Origin: Prostheceraeus crozeri
Taxonomy: Eukaryota > Platyhelminthes > Polycladida > Euryleptidae
Assembly (NCBI GenBank): GCA_907163375.1
Contig: CAJQUW010014723.1
Span: forward strand, 186,001 to 250,000
Reading direction: 5' to 3'
Length of the DNA stretch: 64,000 nt
Notes under the pieces: model-generated
The model's input: only the letters and a program-made list of their open reading frames with translations
What the model was told of the DNA's origin: nothing
Database searches by the model: none
Program-made: the position numbers and the translations under genes
Part shown: positions 1 through 8,388 of the stretch, one piece after another
Layout of the letters: each line of letters opens with the position of its first letter
Numbering within the stretch: the stretch's first letter is position 1

Positions 1-548
1 GACCTACCCGGGGGTCCATAACATAGCGCTATACGGGCTGGACTTCACCCTTAAGTGTACGAGATCGTACAAGGCCGCTTAACAAGTGATCTCCTTGGTC
101 AAAGTTTCAGGCTCGATTGATTAGGAACTTATATATAAATAGACACTTAGTAATCACCATGTCAACCCCATGGAGACCAGTAACCGACACAGTCCATTCA
201 TCACACTAGGGTAGTTAGCGATAAAAAAAAAAAGAACAAACGTTAAAACAAATAAAACAATAGCCAGTCGTCAGCAGGTACCCGCCTGGTTGCGTTTCGG
301 CCCCTCTACCTGAACGCTCAAGCCCAGGCGGGCGGGGCCCCGCATAAACTTATATGCGGCTGGCATTCTAAAATCAATACAGTAATGATATGTGTAATAA
401 TAAGTAATACTGATAGTAATAGTAAAAACAAAAACAAAACAACCGCAAAAGACGGATACATCCAAAACAAACTAAAATATATGTGTGAAATACTGAAATG
501 GTATAACCAATAAAAAAAAAAAATGTTTAGAAAACAGTGTTAATTATA

Positions 549-580
549 TTTTTTTTTTTTTTTTTTATTTTTTATTTTTT
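549..580 (-). repeat. Length-variable A-rich tract at the PLE stop codon
   Basis: The minus strand has an A-run with interspersed T immediately after the stop. The same tract lies at about 4458-4484, 8362-8389, 12270-12290, 16166-16193, 20072-20099 and 24001-24014, and differs in length and interruption in nearly every copy. It may be the element's 3' terminus or the microsatellite target that Naiads prefer; the sequence does not decide between them. Confidence 0.7.
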
Positions 581-3350
581 AAAATGCGCACTGCGATGTC
601 AGCTGCCTGGCTGAGAAATATCCAAACTTGACTAGAAAATTGTTATGACCGGTTAGGATTTTCTCAGTACATGCCTTCATTTTAGACTTACAATATCCTC
701 TGCTGCTCATCACAAAAAGTGTCATATTAATTCGTTTAATTAGATCTTCAAGATGTGAGCAGATGCGACAATAACGTAAAACCTGGCCGGCAAATACATT
801 AATTCCCATGTTATAAGGTATTGCACTGTCTGGAAATGTCAACAGAACAACAGGGAAATCAAAATCTTCCACTTTATGATATATTGAGGTTCGAAGACCG
901 TCACTACTAGATTGGAGTCTCACATCGAGGTAAACAACTGCTTTGTCATTGACTCCGTTTCTATCTGCAAGAAGCTCCATTGGGTAAATTTTCGGAATTA
1001 AGGTATTGAAATGCTTGTAATTTATTACGCATATATCGTCTATATATCTCGAAGTGTTTGACAATAATTTAGCTAGTCCAAACTTTTTATTTTTAACCAA
1101 TTGTTTCATAAAAGCAAATTCGCAATTTAACAGAAACAAGTCGGCAAGTAAAGGACTGCAATTCCCTCCCATTGGTACTCCTCGAATTTGTCTGAACACG
1201 TAACCGGAAAAAGAAATGTAGACTTCAGACACTATAAAATCAATAGCCTTCTTAAAAGAGTCCACGTCATAACAAGAATACCCCTTATATTTGATTTTGG
1301 AGAAAAACGACTTCTCATATCCTACACACAAGTATCTACGATTAGTGGAATTGAATGTGAGATCAAGGATGGAAAAAATATTATTCTTGATAGCACCTTG
1401 ATCTAAGTTTGTATAAAGAGTAGAGAAGTCAAAAACTTGCATAGAGTGGACGTTCACGTTAGAAATATTCCTCAAAAAATCTTGAGTCGAGGCTACACTC
1501 CAAAAATAAGAATAACCAGTATTACTCCTGATTGACTCACAGTATCTATGGAAATTTTCTCTTATCACTTTCAGACCTTTGTTGATATTCACCGATAACT
1601 TTTTAGTTGTACAATTTCTGGCTCCGGCAATGAATCTAAACTTATAAGGATTTTTATGCAATTTTGGAATCCAGAAAAGTTTTGGTAGTTTAAGGTCCTT
1701 GTCACTAACATTAATATTAAAGTTTGATTTCATATCTTTAACGTGTTTAGTAAGGACTTCCTTATCAGAAATAAGCTCAGGTTTATAAGTTGCATTGCCT
1801 ACTGCAGTGGAAGAATCTATGTCAAAACCAAGCTCGTCCATCAGGATTTTGAGATAGAACTTTTTACATATGAAACTAAAGTTGTTGGATGCTTTATCGA
1901 CAGGAACGACTATCAAGTTTTTATGGAGATCTTGCAACTCCATATCAACACAAACGTTGCTGCCATTATCTTTCCCACCCAACTTCTTACAACGAAAGAT
2001 GCGGTGCTTTACTAACATCATGACCCTGTTTTTCCAAATAGAGAAGTCATCAACTTTTAAGTGAAGGCGACTGGACACACGAGATATATGATTATCTATG
2101 GAATCGCTGATCTCTTTTTGAATGGATTTCCATGATATTGACCTAGACAATCTGTGTTTAGTGCCATACGCGAATATAGCTCTGAGACCTGGATCATTTA
2201 TTATATCTAAATTACCGGTAAAAACATGCCCATAAGGCTCATAAACAAAACTGGTCATCGAGTCACAGCTGCAATCGCTCTGTAAAATGCCAACAACTTC
2301 CTGAATTGTCAGGCTATTAAGAAACTTATTATAATTGAAGAATTTCAAACAAATAGGGTTATTAAGCTTATGGTACACTTTGGGAGGATATAGATGTTTC
2401 GCTTTTTCTGGAACTAAAGCACAGACACTTTTATCATTAAATACAGAAGGTAAATGAAGTTTGTCAACTAAATGAGACTTGAAAGGAATCACTATATGCG
2501 TTTTGTCTTCGGTAGAGCTATCCCTCTTGTTTCTATATAATTTACTATGAACATATGTTGTCAAAACGAAAGATAGGTCATTCGACTGATCAAGAAGCCT
2601 AGAATACATAATTTTAAGCATGCTATCACTAATCGATTTCAAGCAATTATAGAAATGTCTTATTTTGTTGCTCTTCATCAACTCTTGAAGCTCCTTGAGA
2701 ATATCCTCACAACTATTAGATGGAGGATATTTCTTTCTACCCGACTTCCTAAGGCCATGGCTTCTCTTACGTCTGCTAATAGGAGAACTAAAAAATGAAA
2801 ATGAATTTGCAGTGTTCTGAGAGGCGCAACCTCCGCCTAACACTCTGTCATTCAAACCCAAAGGATGCAAGGTGTTCAGCGTTCTTATATGAAAATCTTC
2901 CTTACTGTTAAGCTCGAAGGCAATTTCTGTATCAGATTTATTACGAACATCGACAAAGTCAATAATTTGTATACTTACATCATCCCAACTGTGATTAGAG
3001 CTATTAAAATGATTACTTAAATACGTATTGAGATGATTCTTTTGAACAGACTGCCGATGCCCATTAAGTCTACAATGTAATGGCTGTTTTGTCTGTCCAA
3101 CATACTGGACCCCACATGATTGACATGTGATCAAATATATTACATGCCTACTCTTACACGAGAAACTACTAGGATAATTTAAAACGAACCGTCTGCCGGT
3201 ACTAAAACTCTTAAAAGTAGTATTAGTGTCAAGAGATTTACAACATAGGCATCTTTTGCTGCCACAGACATCAACACTACTGACGCATGTGGAGGGCGCT
3301 ATCCACTCCTTCGCATTAACGTCATACACTTTAGCTTGCATTATATCCAT
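579..3350 (-). CDS. Penelope-like element protein: N-terminal GIY-YIG endonuclease + reverse transcriptase (copy 1)
   Basis: The 923-residue protein would nick DNA and prime reverse transcription of its own RNA. Domains in order: a Cys cluster at about 29-37 (CGSKRCLCC); GIY-YIG endonuclease at about 65-170, with VIYLITC at 70-76, QYVGQT at 82-87, the R and HR pair at 94-99, and the late ExxxI..L.T..P.GLN pattern at 151-167; a basic linker at 193-207; a CxC motif C360-S-C362 followed by H375 and TGNLDII. The reverse transcriptase has DKASN at 485-489, IPKLHKNPYKFRFIAGARN at 561-579, DFSTLYTNL at 641-649, RGVPMGGNCSP at 723-733, YIDD at 769-772 and YLD at 807-809. The stretch at about 580-635 fits the insertion-in-fingers domain shared with telomerase. 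An endonuclease in front of the RT plus CxC defines the Naiad/Chlamys PLEs; the Cys/His finger and the animal host point to Naiad. All catalytic motifs are present and the frame is open. ATG at 3350 is the first in frame, and a second Met follows at codon 4. Confidence 0.9.
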   Translation of the reverse strand: MDIMQAKVYDVNAKEWIAPSTCVSSVDVCGSKRCLCCKSLDTNTTFKSFSTGRRFVLNYPSSFSCKSRHVIYLITCQSCGVQYVGQTKQPLHCRLNGHRQSVQKNHLNTYLSNHFNSSNHSWDDVSIQIIDFVDVRNKSDTEIAFELNSKEDFHIRTLNTLHPLGLNDRVLGGGCASQNTANSFSFFSSPISRRKRSHGLRKSGRKKYPPSNSCEDILKELQELMKSNKIRHFYNCLKSISDSMLKIMYSRLLDQSNDLSFVLTTYVHSKLYRNKRDSSTEDKTHIVIPFKSHLVDKLHLPSVFNDKSVCALVPEKAKHLYPPKVYHKLNNPICLKFFNYNKFLNSLTIQEVVGILQSDCSCDSMTSFVYEPYGHVFTGNLDIINDPGLRAIFAYGTKHRLSRSISWKSIQKEISDSIDNHISRVSSRLHLKVDDFSIWKNRVMMLVKHRIFRCKKLGGKDNGSNVCVDMELQDLHKNLIVVPVDKASNNFSFICKKFYLKILMDELGFDIDSSTAVGNATYKPELISDKEVLTKHVKDMKSNFNINVSDKDLKLPKLFWIPKLHKNPYKFRFIAGARNCTTKKLSVNINKGLKVIRENFHRYCESIRSNTGYSYFWSVASTQDFLRNISNVNVHSMQVFDFSTLYTNLDQGAIKNNIFSILDLTFNSTNRRYLCVGYEKSFFSKIKYKGYSCYDVDSFKKAIDFIVSEVYISFSGYVFRQIRGVPMGGNCSPLLADLFLLNCEFAFMKQLVKNKKFGLAKLLSNTSRYIDDICVINYKHFNTLIPKIYPMELLADRNGVNDKAVVYLDVRLQSSSDGLRTSIYHKVEDFDFPVVLLTFPDSAIPYNMGINVFAGQVLRYCRICSHLEDLIKRINMTLFVMSSRGYCKSKMKACTEKILTGHNNFLVKFGYFSARQLTSQCAF

Positions 3351-3481
3351 ATTTCAAATGCCAGGACCCCATACTAAGCAAGGAATCCTTTCAGAGGTTG
3401 GACTTTAGATCCTTGCTATCTAATTGGTACTTAGACCTAACACAACTACCGATGTCATTAATAAACCGCTATAAGAATGTG

Positions 3482-3669
3482 AGGCTTTCGCCTGCCAGCA
3501 GAGGTCCAGTAGCGGGGTCATAAACCACCAGCATCTGCAGACTTACTGTGTTAGCAATTGAAGCTGGGACATTCCCATAACGATGTCTACATGTTTCATA
3601 ATTTTAATAAACTTATAGTTAATAAGACTTAAGGTTTGTCCTTAAGAGGACAGGTGGTGCGCTCCCACC
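3482..3669 (-). other. Hairpin-rich leader upstream of the PLE ATG
   Basis: Three compact stem-loops can be read directly: AGGC-GAAA-GCCT (GNRA-type loop) at 3482-3493; CTTAAGG-tttgt-CCTTAAG, a perfect 7-bp stem, at 3628-3646; and GGTGG/CCACC closing a short loop at 3653-3669. They recur in every spacer. Such a series suggests a structured RNA leader, but no known ribozyme or IRES family was recognised. Confidence 0.5.
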
Positions 3670-4039
3670 GGCAGACATTAAACGTTCAAGGCGCGTCAAA
3701 CTTTTGACTATCCTAGGACTACATTTTAGAGCCAAACTTGACGAGATCGGTGTGGAGGACCTTCCCACTAGTCCATTTTTCACTCAGCGCTTCTAAAGCG
3801 GGGCTGGACCTTACCCCTAATGGTCCTCTGACTTGTGATCCTCGACAAATGCATGAATGCATGAAGGTCTTTAAGCACAAAGACTTGACGGATCTGATTG
3901 CGTGCCGGGCGGACCTACCCGGGGGTCCATAACATAGCGCTATACGGGCTGGACTTCACCCTTAAGTGTACGAGATCGTACAAGGCCGCTTAACAAGTGA
4001 TCTCCTTGGTCAAAGTTTCAGGCTCGATTGATTAGGAAC

Positions 4040-4053
4040 TTATATATAAATAG
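4040..4053 (-). promoter_or_regulatory. TATA-like element in the PLE spacer (repeated in each spacer)
   Basis: The plus strand reads ttatatataaatag, giving TATTTATATATAA on the minus strand, about 690 bp upstream of the downstream copy's ATG at 3350. The same site recurs in the other spacers (for example about 129-142). It could set transcription of the next copy from the spacer, the pseudo-LTR promoter role. Only the motif and its position support this, and AT-rich DNA makes chance matches common. Confidence 0.35.
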
Positions 4054-4483
4054 ACACTTAGTAATCACCATGTCAACCCCATGGAGACCAGTAACCGACA
4101 CAGTCCATTCATCACACTAGGGTAGTTAGCGATAAAAAAAAAAGAACAAACGTTAAAACAAATAAAACAATAGCCAGTCGTCAGCAGGTACCCGCCTGGT
4201 TGCGTTTCGGCCCCTCTACCTGAACGCTCAAGCCCAGGCGGGCGGGGCCCCGCATAAACTTATATGCGGCTGGCATTCTAAAATCAATACAGTAATGATA
4301 TGTGTAATAATAAGTAATACTGATAGTAATAGTAAAAACAAAAACAAAACAACCGCAAAAGACGGATACATCCAAAACAAACTAAAATATATGTGTGAAA
4401 TACTGAAATGGTATAACCAATAAAAAAAAAAATGTTTAGAAAACAGTGTTAATTATATTTTTTTTTTTTTTTTTTTTTATTTT

Positions 4484-7255
4484 TTAAAATGCGCACTGCG
4501 ATGTCAGCTGCCTGGCTGAGAAATATCCAAACTTGACTAGAAAATTGTTATGACCGGTTAGGATTTTCTCAGTACATGCCTTCATTTTAGACTTACAATA
4601 TCCTCTGCTGCTCATCACAAAAAGTGTCATATTAATTCGTTTAATTAGATCTTCAAGATGTGAGCAGATGCGACAATAACGTAAAACCTGGCCGGCAAAT
4701 ACATTAATTCCCATGTTATAAGGTATTGCACTGTCTGGAAATGTCAACAGAACAACAGGGAAATCAAAATCTTCCACTTTATGATATATTGAGGTTCGAA
4801 GACCGTCACTACTAGATTGGAGTCTCACATCGAGGTAAACAACTGCTTTGTCATTGACTCCGTTTCTATCTGCAAGAAGCTCCATTGGGTAAATTTTCGG
4901 AATTAAGGTATTGAAATGCTTGTAATTTATTACGCATATATCGTCTATATATCTCCAAGTGTTTGACAATAATTTAGCTAGTCCAAACTTTTTATTTTTA
5001 ACCAATTGTTTCATAAAAGCAAATTCGCAATTTAACAGAAACAAGTCGGCAAGTAAAGGACTGCAATTCCCTCCCATTGGTACTCCTCGAATTTGTCTGA
5101 ACACGTAACCGGAAAAAGAAATGTAGACTTCAGACACTATAAAATCAATAGCCTTCTTAAAAGAGTCCACGTCATAACAAGAATACCCCTTATATTTGAT
5201 TTTGGAGAAAAACGACTTCTCATATCCTACACACAAGTATCTACGATTAGTGGAATTGAATGTGAGATCAAGGATGGAAAAAATATTATTCTTGATAGCA
5301 CCTTGATCTAAGTTTGTATAAAGAGTAGAGAAGTCAAAAACTTGCATAGAGTGGACGTTCACGTTAGAAATATTCCTCAAAAAATCTTGAGTCGAGGCTA
5401 CACTCCAAAAATAAGAATAACCAGTATTACTCCTGATTGACTCACAGTATCTATGGAAATTTTCTCTTATCACTTTCAGACCTTTGTTGATATTCACCGA
5501 TAACTTTTTAGTTGTACAATTTCTGGCTCCGGCAATGAATCTAAACTTATAAGGATTTTTATGCAATTTTGGAATCCAGAAAAGTTTTGGTAGTTTAAGG
5601 TCCTTGTCACTAACATTAATATTAAAGTTTGATTTCATATCTTTAACGTGTTTAGTAAGGACTTCCTTATCAGAAATAAGCTCAGGTTTATAAGTTGCAT
5701 TGCCTACTGCAGTGGAAGAATCTATGTCAAAACCAAGCTCGTCCATCAGGATTTTGAGATAGAACTTTTTACATATGAAACTAAAGTTGTTGGATGCTTT
5801 ATCGACAGGAACGACTATCAAGTTTTTATGGAGATCTTGCAACTCCATATCAACACAAACGTTGCTGCCATTATCTTTCCCACCCAACTTCTTACAACGA
5901 AAGATGCGGTGCTTTACTAACATCATGACCCTGTTTTTCCAAATAGAGAAGTCATCAACTTTTAAGTGAAGGCGACTGGACACACGAGATATATGATTAT
6001 CTATGGAATCGCTGATCTCTTTTTGAATGGATTTCCATGATATTGACCTAGACAATCTGTGTTTAGTGCCATACGCGAATATAGCTCTGAGACCTGGATC
6101 ATTTATTATATCTAAATTACCGGTAAAAACATGCCCATAAGGCTCATAAACAAAACTGGTCATCGAGTCACAGCTGCAATCGCTCTGTAAAATGCCAACA
6201 ACTTCCTGAATTGTCAGGCTATTAAGAAACTTATTATAATTGAAGAATTTCAAACAAATAGGGTTATTAAGCTTATGGTACACTTTGGGAGGATATAGAT
6301 GTTTCGCTTTTTCTGGAACTAAAGCACAGACACTTTTATCATTAAATACAGAAGGTAAATGAAGTTTGTCAACTAAATGAGACTTGAAAGGAATCACTAT
6401 ATGCGTTTTGTCTTCGGTAGAGCTATCCCTCTTGTTTCTATATAATTTACTATGAACATATGTTGTCAAAACGAAAGATAGGTCATTCGACTGATCAAGA
6501 AGCCTAGAATACATAATTTTAAGCATGCTATCACTAATCGATTTCAAGCAATTATAGAAATGTCTTATTTTGTTGCTCTTCATCAACTCTTGAAGCTCCT
6601 TGAGAATATCCTCACAACTATTAGATGGAGGATATTTCTTTCTACCCGACTTCCTAAGGCCATGGCTTCTCTTACGTCTGCTAATAGGAGAACTAAAAAA
6701 TGAAAATGAATTTGCAGTGTTCTGAGAGGCGCAACCTCCGCCTAACACTCTGTCATTCAAACCCAAAGGATGCAAGGTGTTCAGCGTTCTTATATGAAAA
6801 TCTTCCTTACTGTTAAGCTCGAAGGCAATTTCTGTATCAGATTTATTACGAACATCGACAAAGTCAATAATTTGTATACTTACATCATCCCAACTGTGAT
6901 TAGAGCTATTAAAATGATTACTTAAATACGTATTGAGATGATTCTTTTGAGCAGACTGCCGATGCCCATTAAGTCTACAATGTAATGGCTGTTTTGTCTG
7001 TCCAACATACTGGACCCCACATGATTGACATGTGATCAAATATATTACATGCCTACTCTTACACGAGAAACTACTAGGATAATTTAAAACGAACCGTCTG
7101 CCGGTACTAAAACTCTTAAAAGTAGTATTAGTGTCAAGAGATTTACAACATAGGCATCTTTTGCTGCCACAGACATCAACACTACTGACGCATGTGGAGG
7201 GCGCTATCCACTCCTTCGCATTAACGTCATACACTTTAGCTTGCATTATATCCAT
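4484..7255 (-). CDS. Naiad-type PLE protein, copy 2
   Basis: This is the same 923-residue endonuclease-RT protein as copy 1 with every catalytic motif intact. It carries private changes that mark it as a distinct copy: Val102 is Ala, and the Ser just before RYIDD (residue 767) is Trp, a bulky change next to the RT active site. A third private base change lies just upstream of the ATG (ggactccat near 7270, where other copies have ggacccc). The tract after its stop is one uninterrupted T-run on the plus strand followed by attttttaa. The Trp may weaken polymerase activity, but that is inference. Confidence 0.9.
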   Translation of the reverse strand: MDIMQAKVYDVNAKEWIAPSTCVSSVDVCGSKRCLCCKSLDTNTTFKSFSTGRRFVLNYPSSFSCKSRHVIYLITCQSCGVQYVGQTKQPLHCRLNGHRQSAQKNHLNTYLSNHFNSSNHSWDDVSIQIIDFVDVRNKSDTEIAFELNSKEDFHIRTLNTLHPLGLNDRVLGGGCASQNTANSFSFFSSPISRRKRSHGLRKSGRKKYPPSNSCEDILKELQELMKSNKIRHFYNCLKSISDSMLKIMYSRLLDQSNDLSFVLTTYVHSKLYRNKRDSSTEDKTHIVIPFKSHLVDKLHLPSVFNDKSVCALVPEKAKHLYPPKVYHKLNNPICLKFFNYNKFLNSLTIQEVVGILQSDCSCDSMTSFVYEPYGHVFTGNLDIINDPGLRAIFAYGTKHRLSRSISWKSIQKEISDSIDNHISRVSSRLHLKVDDFSIWKNRVMMLVKHRIFRCKKLGGKDNGSNVCVDMELQDLHKNLIVVPVDKASNNFSFICKKFYLKILMDELGFDIDSSTAVGNATYKPELISDKEVLTKHVKDMKSNFNINVSDKDLKLPKLFWIPKLHKNPYKFRFIAGARNCTTKKLSVNINKGLKVIRENFHRYCESIRSNTGYSYFWSVASTQDFLRNISNVNVHSMQVFDFSTLYTNLDQGAIKNNIFSILDLTFNSTNRRYLCVGYEKSFFSKIKYKGYSCYDVDSFKKAIDFIVSEVYISFSGYVFRQIRGVPMGGNCSPLLADLFLLNCEFAFMKQLVKNKKFGLAKLLSNTWRYIDDICVINYKHFNTLIPKIYPMELLADRNGVNDKAVVYLDVRLQSSSDGLRTSIYHKVEDFDFPVVLLTFPDSAIPYNMGINVFAGQVLRYCRICSHLEDLIKRINMTLFVMSSRGYCKSKMKACTEKILTGHNNFLVKFGYFSARQLTSQCAF

Positions 7256-8388
7256 ATTTCAAATGCCAGGACTCCATACTAAGCAAGGAATCCTTTCAGA
7301 GGTTGGACTTTAGATCCTTGCTATCTAATTGGTACTTAGACCTAACACAACTACCGATGTCATTAATAAACCGCTATAAGAATGTGAGGCTTTCGCCTGC
7401 CAGCAGAGGTCCAGTAGCGGGGTCATAAACCACCAGCATCTGCAGACTTACTGTGTTAGCAATTGAAGCTGGGACATTCCCATAACGATGTCTACATGTT
7501 TCATAATTTTAATAAACTTATAGTTAATAAGACTTAAGGTTTGTCCTTAAGAGGACAGGTGGTGCGTTCCCACCGGCAGACATTAAACGTTCAAGGCGCG
7601 TCAAACTTTTGACTATCCTAGGACTACATTTTAGAGCCAAACTTGACGAGATCGGTGTGGAGGACCTTCCCACTAGTCCATTTTTCACTCAGCGCTTCTA
7701 AAGCGGGGCTGGACCTTACCCCTAATGGTCCTCTGACTTGTGATCCTCGACAAATGCATGAATGCATGAAGGTCTTTAAGCACAAAGACTTGACGGATCT
7801 GATTGCGTGCCGGGCGGACCTACCCGGGGGTCCATAACATAGCGCTATACGGGCTGGACTTCACCCTTAAGTGTACGAGATCGTACAAGGCCGCTTAACA
7901 AGTGATCTCCTTGGTCAAAGTTTCAGGCTCGATTGATTAGGAACTTATATATAAATAGACACTTAGTAATCACCATGTCAACCCCATGGAGACCAGTAAC
8001 CGACACAGTCCATTCATCACACTAGGGTAGTTAGCGATAAAAAAAAAAAGAACAAACGTTAAAACAAATAAAACAATAGCCAGTCGTCAGCAGGTACCCG
8101 CCTGGTTGCGTTTCGGCCCCTCTACCTGAACGCTCAAGCCCAGGCGGGCGGGGCCCCGCATAAACTTATATGCGGCTGGCATTCTAAAATCAATACAGTA
8201 ATGATATGTGTAATAATAAGTAATACTGATAGTAATAGTAAAAACAAAAACAAAACAACCGCAAAAGACGGATACATCCAAAACAAACTAAAATATATGT
8301 GTGAAATACTGAAATGGTATAACCAATAAAAAAAAAAATGTTTAGAAAACAGTGTTAATTATATTTTTTTTTTTTTTTTTTTTATTTT

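Larger units (their letters stand above)
3351..4483 (-). repeat. Inter-ORF spacer of the PLE unit (also at 1-578, 7256-8388, 11161-12259, 15059-16190, 18965-20096, 22894-24011)
   Basis: Non-coding 1.1 kb between the stop of one copy and the ATG of the next, repeated almost without change. Read on the minus strand it holds, in order: an A-rich tract touching the stop codon; a GC-rich segment (about 4190-4280) with cccgcctgg/ccaggcggg and ccgcata/tatgcgg inverted repeats; a second T-run; a TATA-like stretch; gtacga/tcgtac inverted repeats; a run of small hairpins near 3482-3493, 3628-3646 and 3653-3669; then the ATG. Short ORFs here (for example 64 codons at 4181-4375) have no recognisable domain and I do not call them genes. 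Confidence 0.85.

Noticed and set aside
1188-2064. Plus-strand ORFs of 60-90 codons, repeated in every unit opposite the PLE gene
   Set aside because: They are antisense shadows of the endonuclease-RT frame, repeated only because the unit repeats, and show no domain of their own.
4180-4290. Hammerhead ribozyme in the Naiad spacer (GAAAC and CTGACGA words on the minus strand)
   Set aside because: The two words are present but in the wrong order, and no stem fits between them. Naiads are reported to lack canonical hammerheads.
4181-4375. 64-codon minus-strand ORF in each spacer (starts MDVSVFCGCF)
   Set aside because: It spans the GC-rich inverted repeats and has no homology I can name. Its conservation is explained by array homogeneity.
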